Shown here piece after piece: positions 44,463 to 52,660 of a stretch of DNA of 64,000 nucleotides. A program made the position numbers and the translations under genes. Every line of letters begins with the position of its first letter. The stretch's first letter is position 1. The stretch is taken from the NCBI GenBank assembly GCA_016721315.1, contig JADKIL010000021.1:186001-250000 (forward strand). Reading direction: 5' to 3'. The notes under the pieces were generated by a model. That model made no database searches. It saw only the letters and a program-made list of their open reading frames with translations, and was not told where the DNA came from. This DNA comes from Candidatus Villigracilis vicinus (GTDB taxonomy: Bacteria; Chloroflexota; Anaerolineae; Anaerolineales; Villigracilaceae).

Positions 44463-45788
44463 TTACTTTATATTCTTATCCGCGACTTCCAATGCCTTCT
44501 CAACGATGGCAAGACCTTCATCCAACTGCTCTTTGGTGATGCACAACGGTGGGACGACAAAGAGCATGCTGCCCATGTTGTTCGCCATGATGAAAGTGAA
44601 CAGTCCATTCGCACGCAAAGTCTTACCCACTTCCGCCATCACAGCCGGAGACATGATCTCTTTCGTATCACGATTTGCAACCAATTCAATGGTTGAGAAA
44701 AGCCCGATATAGCGCACATCACCCACAGAAGGATGTTTGGCTTTGATATCTTCAAGACATTCGCCCAGATAATTTCCCATCTTTCGCGCGTTTTCCATGA
44801 GGTTATCTTCATCATAGACTTCGATGGTTGCCAGTGCGGCTGCACAAGACAAGGCATGACCGTTATAGGTCAGACCGGCGTAGAGATATTTATCTTCAAA
44901 GAATTCGGCGATTTTGTCCGTGACGATCACAGCGCCAAGCGGGGCGTATCCACTGGTGATACCTTTTGCTGTGGTGATGATATCGGGGACGACATTCCAA
45001 TTGTCTACTGCGAACCATTCACCGGTGCGTCCCCAGCCGCTCATGACTTCATCAGAGATTAAAAGGATGCCGTACTTGTCGCATATCTCGCGGACACGCG
45101 GCCAGTAATCATCCGGCGGGACGATAATGCCGTTGGAGCCAACTACCCCTTCCATGATGATCGCTGCGATCTTGTCGGGACCTTCATACTTGATGACTTC
45201 CTCCAAATGTGAAATACACTCACGTTTGCAAGATTCTTGCTTCTGCCCAAACGGACAGCGATAGCAATGCGGATTCATGAAATGCACGCCGCCCGGCATG
45301 GTCGGCTCGACAGCAAGACGACGGTAATCGCCTGTCAGGGCAATCGACCCATGCGTCGCACCGTGATAAGAACGGTACTGTGCCAAAATCTTGTGGCGAC
45401 CCGTATAGAAACGGGCAATCTTGATGGCATTCTCATTCGCTTCCGCGCCGCCAAGGGTGAAGAATGTCTTTTTCAAATTACCCGGCGTGACTTCTGCCAG
45501 TTTCTTGCCCAACTGCGCGCGGACATCCGTTGTATTGCCAGGGTGGACAAAACAAAGCTTTGCAGCCTGATCTTGAATGGCTTTCACCACCTTGGGGTGC
45601 TGATGCCCAATATTGGTATTCATTAACTGGGATGAAAAATCAATATAACGCTTTCCGTCCGTATCCCAAAAATAAATACCTTCGGCCTTCTCCACCGGAA
45701 TCGGGCTGGCTTGCCCCTGCACAGACCAGGAGAAAAAAGTATATTCCTTGCTGAGTTCTATGATTTCTTGAGTAGATAGTTTCGACAT
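44463..45788 (-). CDS. Class III aminotransferase, beta-alanine/taurine-pyruvate type
   Basis: 441 residues. YTFFSWSVQGQASPIPVEKA at the start, FFTLGGAEANENAIKIARFY, YRSYHGATHGSIALTGDYRR, LLISDEVMSGWGRTGEWFA and ITTAKGITSGYAPLGAV (Schiff-base Lys) match omega-amino-acid:pyruvate transaminases. A Cys-rich insert, CYRCPFGQKQESCKRE, is notable and might bind metal. With mmsA 61 bases downstream it could feed semialdehyde to MmsA. GAGG lies six bases before the ATG. Confidence 0.87.
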   Translation of the reverse strand: MSKLSTQEIIELSKEYTFFSWSVQGQASPIPVEKAEGIYFWDTDGKRYIDFSSQLMNTNIGHQHPKVVKAIQDQAAKLCFVHPGNTTDVRAQLGKKLAEVTPGNLKKTFFTLGGAEANENAIKIARFYTGRHKILAQYRSYHGATHGSIALTGDYRRLAVEPTMPGGVHFMNPHCYRCPFGQKQESCKRECISHLEEVIKYEGPDKIAAIIMEGVVGSNGIIVPPDDYWPRVREICDKYGILLISDEVMSGWGRTGEWFAVDNWNVVPDIITTAKGITSGYAPLGAVIVTDKIAEFFEDKYLYAGLTYNGHALSCAAALATIEVYDEDNLMENARKMGNYLGECLEDIKAKHPSVGDVRYIGLFSTIELVANRDTKEIMSPAVMAEVGKTLRANGLFTFIMANNMGSMLFVVPPLCITKEQLDEGLAIVEKALEVADKNIK

Positions 45789-45805
45789 GGTTTCCTCATA
45801 CTAAA

Positions 45806-45845
45806 AGTCAAAGGTTACAAGTCAACTGACTTTTGACCTTTGACT
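45806..45845. repeat. Intergenic inverted repeat
   Basis: AGTCAAAGGT (45806-45815) and ACCTTTGACT (45836-45845) with AAGTCA-like subrepeats between. It overlaps the stop of the upstream aminotransferase gene at 45844 by two bases. Confidence 0.5.
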
Positions 45846-47142
45846 ATTTTTTGACTTCCTTCACGATCTCGGCATAGACGTTCAACGTCTCGTCAATGTC
45901 GGCATCGGAGTGTTCGTAACACATGAACCACGGTTCACGAGCATCAAGGTCGGGCATGACACCTTTTTTGATCGCCTTTTCAGTGAGCGTAAGATACAAC
46001 TCACGGTCGCTTTGCTGCCAATCACGCTGGCATGTCACCGCCTCGGTGTTCAACGAGAATGAGAACATGGCTGGGTAGCCTGTAAACACAGCAGGAATAT
46101 CGTTCTCTTCGAAGATTTCCTTTAAGCCGTCCATCAGGCGCTGTCCACGTTTTTCGATAGTCTTGAGGATTGGTTTGGATTTAAGAAGATTAAGTGTTGC
46201 ATACGCACCAGCCACACCGGGTTTATTGTTGGTATAGGTTCCACCTTGCGCTACACCATGCCCAATAATGGACATGATCTCTTTCCCGCCACCGAATGCT
46301 GCGATCGGGTAGCCGTTCCCCAGAGCTTTGGCATATGTCACGAGGTCCGGTTTGATGCTGTAGTACTCCTGTGCACCACCGTTAGCAATGCGGAAGCCTG
46401 TCTTCACTTCATCCAAAATAAATACACAACCATATTCTTCAGTCCTTTTGCGGATGAGTTGCAGGAAGCCCTCCTGCGGGTTGATTGCAGCGCAATTGCC
46501 CTGACACGGCTCAGAAATGACCGCGGCGATCTGCTCGCCATTCGAACGCATCACGCGCTCAAAGCCTTCAAAATCATTGAAAGGCAATGTGATGATATTC
46601 TCGCGCATAACTTTGGGAATACCCGATGACGCTGGAACAGGAATTGGGCTGCGACGATTGCCGTAGGCTTCAGCAGGTGCATAGGTAGACCACAACGTGT
46701 GGTCGTGGAAGCCGTGATAATTGCCTTCAAACTTGAGGATAATGTCGCGCCCGGTGAATGCCCGCGCCACACGGATGGCATGCATGGTGGCTTCAGTACC
46801 TGAACACGCAAGGCGCACCATATCAATAGCAGGAGACATCTCCACGATCATCTCGGCAACGGCAACTTCTAGCTCCCCCGTCATGGCAAAGAGAATCCCC
46901 TTTTGAATTTCTTCAATCACTTTTTGATCGACTTCATCATAGGCATGCCCCAAAATAATGGGACCGAACGCCATGCGATAGTCAATGTATTTTTTACCGT
47001 CCACGTCCCATAGATGGCTCCCCTTGGCTTTTTCAACATAAGGGGTGACACCATCTCCCCAAAAACGAAAGTTAGAATTCACCCCCAACGGCGCAACTTT
47101 TTGCGCACGTTGTTGGAGGGCCTGAGTCTTTGAACCGAACAT
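45844..47142 (-). CDS. Class III aminotransferase, glutamate-semialdehyde-aminomutase-like
   Basis: 432 residues. VAPLGVNSNFRFWGDGVTPY, LACSGTEATMHAIRVARAFT, FEGNYHGFHDHTLWST, FILDEVKTGFRIANGGAQEY and VTYAKALGNGYPIAAFGGG (Schiff-base Lys) resemble HemL-like GSA aminomutases, but GSA aminomutase proper usually sits with other heme genes and none are here. A transaminase acting on beta-amino acids or amines is more likely. AAAGGAG lies six bases before the ATG. First gene of the minus-strand catabolic run, 46-60 bases after lrp. Confidence 0.85.
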   Translation of the reverse strand: MFGSKTQALQQRAQKVAPLGVNSNFRFWGDGVTPYVEKAKGSHLWDVDGKKYIDYRMAFGPIILGHAYDEVDQKVIEEIQKGILFAMTGELEVAVAEMIVEMSPAIDMVRLACSGTEATMHAIRVARAFTGRDIILKFEGNYHGFHDHTLWSTYAPAEAYGNRRSPIPVPASSGIPKVMRENIITLPFNDFEGFERVMRSNGEQIAAVISEPCQGNCAAINPQEGFLQLIRKRTEEYGCVFILDEVKTGFRIANGGAQEYYSIKPDLVTYAKALGNGYPIAAFGGGKEIMSIIGHGVAQGGTYTNNKPGVAGAYATLNLLKSKPILKTIEKRGQRLMDGLKEIFEENDIPAVFTGYPAMFSFSLNTEAVTCQRDWQQSDRELYLTLTEKAIKKGVMPDLDAREPWFMCYEHSDADIDETLNVYAEIVKEVKK

Positions 47143-47202
47143 GATTGCTCCTTTTATCGGGTTGCGGCTTGAAAACCGCGTAGCAGAATTATTTGGATGC
47201 GT

Positions 47203-47694
47203 TTATTGTTTCGTTCTCTGACAGTTCTTTTGCAATGCGCTCTGGCACTCTCCACTGGTAAACATCTTTGAGAATGATCGGTACGATGGATGTTGTGGTC
47301 TTGCGCACCCCGGAACCTTGCGGACGACTTCGGTAACGAAATAATAGATCTCGGAAGTGTCACGCGCAACGATCTGAATACTGATGTCATTCTGCCCGAT
47401 GCCGCAGGCTACGTACGTCACATTTTCGAAGGAAGCCAATTTTTTGGCAACGTCCAAGACCGTATCGGCTTCGACCTCAAGCCATACATCGGCTTTGATG
47501 TTGAATCCGAGTGCCTCGGGGTTAACCACCGCACTGATCTGAATGACCCCTTCTTCGATCATTCGATCCACACGGTAGCGAACAGCCCTCTCTGAAATCT
47601 TCCCCATACGGCGCGAAATCTCAGAGGCAGACATCCGCCCATCCTCAAGAAGTAAATTGACGATTTTTATATCAGTTTTGTCGAATTCATACAT
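47203..47694 (-). CDS. Lrp/AsnC-family regulator with frameshifted C-terminus
   Basis: 163 residues as read. The helix-turn-helix (LLLEDGRMSASEISRRMGKI) and most of the RAM domain (VAKKLASFENVTYVACGIGQ) are normal up to YYFVTEVVRKVPG. The next residues (CARPQHPSYRSF) do not fit the family. One extra base in the CCCC run at 47308-47311 restores VRKTTTSIVPIILKDVYQWR and a stop at 47189, giving 168 residues. Either a real one-base deletion or a sequencing error. If real, the last RAM strand and helix are lost. Expected to regulate the adjacent aminotransferase operon. Confidence 0.85.
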   Translation of the reverse strand: MYEFDKTDIKIVNLLLEDGRMSASEISRRMGKISERAVRYRVDRMIEEGVIQISAVVNPEALGFNIKADVWLEVEADTVLDVAKKLASFENVTYVACGIGQNDISIQIVARDTSEIYYFVTEVVRKVPGCARPQHPSYRSFSKMFTSGECQSALQKNCQRTKQ

Positions 47695-47729
47695 AGTTTA
47701 TTGGCTTCTTTTCCGAAAGTGACACGCGG

Positions 47730-47758
47730 AATATACCTTGAGGAGTTTTAACCGTCAA
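47730..47758 (-). promoter_or_regulatory. Promoter of lrp (47694)
   Basis: On the minus strand TTGACG (47758-47753), a 17-base spacer, TATATT (47735-47730). The transcript would begin near 47723, about 28 bases before the ATG. Confidence 0.7.
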
Positions 47759-47770
47759 GGGGGCAATATT

Positions 47771-47799
47771 TTGCAAGGATGTGGCTTTTCCTTTACAAT
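47771..47799 (+). promoter_or_regulatory. Promoter of the alpha-galactosidase gene
   Basis: TTGCAA (47771-47776), a 17-base spacer, TACAAT (47794-47799). The -10 box contains an in-frame ATG at 47798, so translation must begin further on, at 47813. Confidence 0.65.
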
Positions 47800-47812
47800 G
47801 GGGCGAAATTCA

Positions 47813-49369
47813 ATGAATATAAATCTTTCTCACATTCAAACCACCCGGGTCTATAAAACCAAAAAAATCAGCATCGATCTACCCGCCAATCCCATTCGGT
47901 ATTATCGCCACGGTTGGCAATCCTGGTCACTAACCGCCTGGACGGACCTCTCTCCCCTCCTGCCCCAAAAACCAACCATATTCCTTCCTCTGCAAACAGA
48001 CGCCGTCTACGCCAAAGAAAATAATCCACATGGTTCGTGGCTGGGCGCAGTGGAATTTGAAGATGGCAACATTCTTTTGCTTGGCGCGTTGGCAACAGAC
48101 ACGCATGTTTCGCTGGTGGAGAATCAGCTCACAGGGTGGAGCGAAGCGGGCGAGGTCGAATGGTTCGCCGCATATGGTCAGGAAAAAATCGTCTTCGATG
48201 AATATGTCGCGCAGTTGGGAATCCGCTTTGGGAAAACCGATAAAAATCACATTCCGCGTGTGTGGTGTTCCTGGTACAGCCTCTACACCGCTATTGACGA
48301 AAAAGTCCTCCACACTTCTTTTGACATGCTTGGCAACCTGCCTTTCGATGTTTTGCAAGTAGATGATGGCTGGCAAAAAGATATCGGCGATTGGGAAGCC
48401 AACGCGAAATTTCCATCGGGCATGCAGGCATTGGCAGAAAAGATAAAATCCACGGGCAGGCGCGCAGGTTTATGGCTTGCGCCGTTATTGGTCGCAAAAT
48501 CATCTCAGCTATACCGCGAGCACAAGGATTGGTTATTACGCGATGAAAAAGGGCAGCTCGTCTCGGCAGGATTCAACTGGGGGCAGGATTTATACGCCCT
48601 CGACACCACGCATCCCGACGTGATCTCCTGGCTGGTTGCGCTCATGAAGTTGGTGCGACGCTGGGGCTTTGACTACTATAAGCTGGACTTCCTTTACGCA
48701 GGCGCATTACAAGGCAAACGCCACAAAGACATGCCGCGCGAAGCCGCATACCGTGAATGCCTGCGCTATATGCGTGAAGCAATGGGGGCAGGCTCCTTCT
48801 TCCTGACCTGCGGCACGCCCATCCTGCCTGCCCTTGGTATGTGTGATGCCATCCGCATCGGACCAGACGTTTCACATGAATGGGAAAACTACCGCAACGA
48901 AACATTGTTGTATAACTTTGCCACTCCCGGCACGAAGAACGCCATCCGTACAGTGGTCCATCGCTTATGGCTCAAGCCGCTGGTTCACATTGACCCTGAT
49001 GTAGAATATTTCGAATCAAAAGAAAATTCACTCGCAGATGAACACAAACAGCAATTGCAAGATCTGGCATTGATCTGCGATTTCAAAGCAACATCTGACC
49101 TGCCGCAATGGATAACAACGGAGGAACGCGAAAAGGTCCGCGCTTTCCTCATCGCCGAAACGGATGCGACTCAACTCAGCCGATATGTCTACAAACTTGA
49201 CGATCGCATCGTGGATTTTTCATCTGCAGTAGCTCTGCCGCCAAAACCAACAGGCATTGCCTTGCTCTGGGGCGAATTCCTGGGCTGGCTCGGCAATTGG
49301 AAGTTCGTTTTGCGTATTATAAAAATGCTGGACGACCGAAAATTACGGAAACGGGTTTCAAGAATATAA
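47813..49369 (+). CDS. Alpha-galactosidase, glycoside hydrolase family 36
   Basis: 518 residues from the ATG at 47813; upstream starts (47738 TTG, 47798 ATG) fall before or inside the promoter. HGWQSWSLTAW and VWCSWYSLYTAIDEK precede the barrel; FDVLQVDDGWQKDIGDW is the GH36 signature. The nucleophile is Asp292 in YYKLDFLYAG and the acid/base is Asp352 in IRIGPDVS. It removes terminal alpha-galactose. No signal peptide, so it acts in the cytoplasm. It is shorter than classical GH36 (about 700) because the N-terminal beta domain is reduced. It is divergent from lrp. Confidence 0.88.
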   Translation: MNINLSHIQTTRVYKTKKISIDLPANPIRYYRHGWQSWSLTAWTDLSPLLPQKPTIFLPLQTDAVYAKENNPHGSWLGAVEFEDGNILLLGALATDTHVSLVENQLTGWSEAGEVEWFAAYGQEKIVFDEYVAQLGIRFGKTDKNHIPRVWCSWYSLYTAIDEKVLHTSFDMLGNLPFDVLQVDDGWQKDIGDWEANAKFPSGMQALAEKIKSTGRRAGLWLAPLLVAKSSQLYREHKDWLLRDEKGQLVSAGFNWGQDLYALDTTHPDVISWLVALMKLVRRWGFDYYKLDFLYAGALQGKRHKDMPREAAYRECLRYMREAMGAGSFFLTCGTPILPALGMCDAIRIGPDVSHEWENYRNETLLYNFATPGTKNAIRTVVHRLWLKPLVHIDPDVEYFESKENSLADEHKQQLQDLALICDFKATSDLPQWITTEEREKVRAFLIAETDATQLSRYVYKLDDRIVDFSSAVALPPKPTGIALLWGEFLGWLGNWKFVLRIIKMLDDRKLRKRVSRI

Positions 49370-49402
49370 AAAAGAGCGACCTGTATGGGTCGCTCTTTTT
49401 TT
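49368..49402. terminator. Bidirectional terminator
   Basis: AAAAAGAGCGACC pairs with GGGTCGCTCTTTTT (loop TGTAT) and T continues. It lies between the convergent alpha-galactosidase and tal-pgi genes. Confidence 0.92.
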
Positions 49403-49426
49403 ATAACAATTCGCTGCTTTACTGAT

Positions 49427-52117
49427 CTACAGCAAGCCCTTGATATCCTCTGGCTTCGATAGGCGGATTCGCAAAGCCTTCCGCCCGGCGGCTTTCAAGG
49501 CTTCGTAATCACCTAATGCCTGCGCACGGATGAGCGTACCGAAGGTGAGTCCCTGTGTGGGAATGTCCATATCATGTTCAGCATCGTATACGAACTGGAT
49601 GAAACGCCCCTTGTTAGGACCGCCTTTATGGAACTGACCTGTCGAATGCTGGAAGCGCGGACCAAACCCGGCAGACACGGGTAATTTGGTCTTGGCGCGA
49701 ATGGCAGTCCGAAGGGATTGGATCGCTTCGATCATTTCAGCATTACGTGGCAGATATGCATTAATGGTCACAAATTCGCCAACCTGGGCATTTTTCAAAA
49801 ACTCATCAAGAGCTTTTTTAGCATCTTTGAAATCCACCAGATCAGCCTCAGCAAGTTTGCCTGATGACTGGTAATCCTTGATCTTGGCGATCGTGCGCAA
49901 TTTGCTGTCCTGAACATCAGGCTGATCAAAAGCGTTGATGCCCAAGATATGACAAGCCGTGGAAATAGCTATCTCCCACCGGAAGAATTCAGCACCTGCA
50001 TCGTATGGTCCATCGATCGGGAATTCGATTACCGGGAATCCAGCTTTTTTCAGTTCAGAAACACCAGTTTCCAACTCGCCATTGCTTTTGATGTAAACGA
50101 ACAAACGGTCATTACCATATTCACCGGGCGCACCAAGCGGCTCCAACGCCACCGGCAAAATGCCCTTGCCATGTTTGCCGCTGGACTCAGCGATGACTTG
50201 TTCCACCCAGCCTGCCAAAGCGGACACAGGCGCATCTGCCAGGACTGTAAGCTTGTCTCTACCCATCAAAGCGGATTCTGCGATAAGAGCACCCAACGCC
50301 ACCCCAGGGTTGCGCGCCGCAGGAACACCTGCCAGCGACTGGCTGCGCATACGGTCAGCGCTGGCTAGCAACTTTTCAAAGTCCATGCCCAGCAAAGCGG
50401 CAGGGACCAAGCCAAAATCGGTCAGTGCGGAGAAACGTCCGCCCACCATTGGGTCGGCATTGAAGACCTTACGGAAACCGCGTTCTTCAGCCAGTTTTTG
50501 CAGCGACGTACCTTCATCGGTCGTGACAACAAACCTTGAGCCATCGCCTTTGCTTTCTTTCCAGATGTAATCAAAGGCAGCCATCAGTTCGGCAGTGCCG
50601 CCAGATTTGCTGGCAACGATATATAGCGACTTATCTGCCGGATAATCTTTGAAAGCCTGCTCCACTTGCGCCGGGTCGGTCGAATCAAGGATGGCAAGCG
50701 AGAGTTTGGCTTTCACATCAAAACGAGCCAACAGGGAGCTCAACACTTCAGCCGTCAAGGATGAGCCGCCCATACCAATAACAAGGACGCGGTCGATCTT
50801 TTCATCGTGAACTTGTTTCGCAAAGGAGAGATACCCTTCGAGCCGCGCACGAGCATCATCCACAGAGTCCAGCCAGCCAAGGCGCTTGGCGGCCTCGGCT
50901 TGCCCGTCAGGGTCGTCTGCGTCAGACCAGAGAGTGACATCGTGTTCCCATAAGCGTTGGGAAAATGATTCAGCTTCCAGTGCGGCTAAACGCTTGGCAA
51001 CAGAATCAGCCAACGGCGCAATTGAGGCGAGTGCGGCTTTGCGCCGCGTTTCGATGGAATCCAAGAGGGACTTGAAAGCATCATCAAACGCTTTAACGCC
51101 TTCTTCTTCAAGTTCCTGTGTAACTGTGCTCATGGAAATTCCGACTGCTTTGAGATCCACGAATATCTTCTGCACGCCGTCGAGGTCGCGAGTAATGGTC
51201 ATTGTGGCAGTGCCATGATCGCGGAAGGCATCCAATGTGGCAGGCGGCACCGTATTGACGGTATCTGGTCCGATGAGTTCATCCACATACAACGTATCTG
51301 GATACTTCGGATTCTTTGTTCCAGTAGATGCCCACAACGGACGCTGCACGCGCGCACGGAAACGCGCCTTAAGTGTTGCAAAACGCGGTGAAGTGAAAAT
51401 GGATTCGAACTGTTCATACGCCAGCTTGGCATTGGCAACCGCAGCCTTGCCGCGCAACGGAGAGTCTTCAGGAAGTTTGGGGTCGATCTTGGTATCCACT
51501 CTGGAGACAAAGAAAGACGCCACCGAAGCCACATGATGAACGGGTAGCTCTTTGGAAACACGTTCTTCTATGCCTTCAAGATAAGCGTTCATCACTTCGG
51601 CATAGCGCGAAAGCGAGAAGATCAGGGTTACATTGACGTTGATACCAGCAGCAATGCTTGTGCGAATGGCGGGAACGCCTTCTTTGGTGGCAGGGATCTT
51701 CACCATCAGGTTGGGTCGATTGACCCGATTCCAAAGTTCCTGTGCCTGTTTGGCAGTACCTTCGGTATCCCGCGCCAGCAGCGGACTGACTTCGATACTG
51801 ACATAGCCGTCGCCGCCGTTGGTTTCATCGTACAACGGGCGGAACAGGTCACAGGCTTCCTGAATATCTTCAACCGCCAGCTGCCAGAAAATGCGTTCAG
51901 AATCCCAGCCTGCCCAGGCAAGTGGAGTTAATGCGGCATCGTAATCGGTCGTTTTGGCGATCGCATTCTGGAAAATGGTCGGGTTCGAGGTTACACCGCG
52001 GATGTCACCGCGATCAATCATGGCTTTCAGTTCGCCATTGACCAACAACTTACGCTGGATGTTATCGTACCAAAGGGATTGCCCCAATGCAGTTAGTTTT
52101 TTTATTGATTCAGACAT
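49427..52117 (-). CDS. tal-pgi: Bifunctional transaldolase / glucose-6-phosphate isomerase
   Basis: 896 residues. Residues 1-370 are transaldolase: GVTSNPTIFQNAIAKTTDYD, EVSPLLARDTEGT, NLMVKIPATKEGV with the Schiff-base Lys, and INVNVTLIFSLSRYAEV. Residues about 400-896 are a glucose-6-phosphate isomerase: DRVLVIGMGGSSLTAEVLSS, YIVASKSGGTAELMAAFDYI and GAPGEYGNDRLFVYI. The fusion links the pentose phosphate pathway to fructose-6-phosphate and glucose-6-phosphate interconversion. Such fusions are known in several bacteria. AAGGAG is 11 bases before the ATG. First-step partners rpiB and tkt lie directly upstream. Confidence 0.95.
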   Translation of the reverse strand: MSESIKKLTALGQSLWYDNIQRKLLVNGELKAMIDRGDIRGVTSNPTIFQNAIAKTTDYDAALTPLAWAGWDSERIFWQLAVEDIQEACDLFRPLYDETNGGDGYVSIEVSPLLARDTEGTAKQAQELWNRVNRPNLMVKIPATKEGVPAIRTSIAAGINVNVTLIFSLSRYAEVMNAYLEGIEERVSKELPVHHVASVASFFVSRVDTKIDPKLPEDSPLRGKAAVANAKLAYEQFESIFTSPRFATLKARFRARVQRPLWASTGTKNPKYPDTLYVDELIGPDTVNTVPPATLDAFRDHGTATMTITRDLDGVQKIFVDLKAVGISMSTVTQELEEEGVKAFDDAFKSLLDSIETRRKAALASIAPLADSVAKRLAALEAESFSQRLWEHDVTLWSDADDPDGQAEAAKRLGWLDSVDDARARLEGYLSFAKQVHDEKIDRVLVIGMGGSSLTAEVLSSLLARFDVKAKLSLAILDSTDPAQVEQAFKDYPADKSLYIVASKSGGTAELMAAFDYIWKESKGDGSRFVVTTDEGTSLQKLAEERGFRKVFNADPMVGGRFSALTDFGLVPAALLGMDFEKLLASADRMRSQSLAGVPAARNPGVALGALIAESALMGRDKLTVLADAPVSALAGWVEQVIAESSGKHGKGILPVALEPLGAPGEYGNDRLFVYIKSNGELETGVSELKKAGFPVIEFPIDGPYDAGAEFFRWEIAISTACHILGINAFDQPDVQDSKLRTIAKIKDYQSSGKLAEADLVDFKDAKKALDEFLKNAQVGEFVTINAYLPRNAEMIEAIQSLRTAIRAKTKLPVSAGFGPRFQHSTGQFHKGGPNKGRFIQFVYDAEHDMDIPTQGLTFGTLIRAQALGDYEALKAAGRKALRIRLSKPEDIKGLL

Positions 52118-52147
52118 GCTAATTAAGACTCCTTGAAAAATTACGTA

Positions 52148-52609
52148 TTAGCGATTCTCTTCTTCTATTTTCTTGATCTTTCCCACGCGCCGCGCCAGCC
52201 GTTCGCCGCCTTCATCATCCCCTTCGTAGCGCGCATTCAAAAACGCAGGCACAAGCACCTTCACCAATTCAGGACCGATCACCCTGCCGCCAAGGCAGAG
52301 CACATTCATTGCATCATGCTGAACACCCTGTGCCGCAGAATAGGTATCATGACAGATCGAAGCGTAAATACCTTTCATCTTATTCGCAGCAATGGCAGCA
52401 CCAATGCCTGAGCCGCAGATCAAAACTCCGCGCTCGGCTTCGCCGCTTTGTACTTTCTCGCCAACTTTTTTTGTAAAATCGGGGAAATCCACTGCATCCG
52501 CACTGAACGTACCTACATCAATGACTTCATGCCCCATTGATTTAACCGTTTCAACAACAATACTCTTAAGCGGAAACCCGCCATGATCGCAACCAACTGC
52601 TACTTTCAT
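52148..52609 (-). CDS. rpiB: Ribose-5-phosphate isomerase B
   Basis: 153 residues. MKVAVGCDHGGFPLKSIVVE, DVGTFSADAVDFPDFTKKVG, GVLICGSGIGAAIAANKMKG (catalytic Cys in CGSGIG) and HDTYSAAQGVQHDAMNVLCL match RpiB/LacAB. It interconverts ribose-5-phosphate and ribulose-5-phosphate. GGAG lies five bases before the ATG. It is between tkt and tal-pgi in a minus-strand set of non-oxidative pentose phosphate genes, 30 bases from tal-pgi. Confidence 0.95.
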   Translation of the reverse strand: MKVAVGCDHGGFPLKSIVVETVKSMGHEVIDVGTFSADAVDFPDFTKKVGEKVQSGEAERGVLICGSGIGAAIAANKMKGIYASICHDTYSAAQGVQHDAMNVLCLGGRVIGPELVKVLVPAFLNARYEGDDEGGERLARRVGKIKKIEEENR

Positions 52610-52621
52610 AATTCTCCAAAA

Positions 52622-52653
52622 AGACCTGACAGGTCTTGCAACCTGTCAGGTCT
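52622..52653. repeat. 13-base perfect inverted repeat between tkt and rpiB
   Basis: AGACCTGACAGGT (52622-52634) and ACCTGTCAGGTCT (52641-52653) with a six-base loop fill the 51-base gap. No T run follows. It resembles dispersed palindromic elements with an ACCTGTCAGGT core. Confidence 0.65.
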
Positions 52654-52660
52654 GTATGTT

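Noticed and set aside
45844..47142. Calling this gene hemL
   Set aside because: It resembles GSA aminomutase, but no heme-biosynthesis gene is nearby and four related aminotransferases with catabolic context are.
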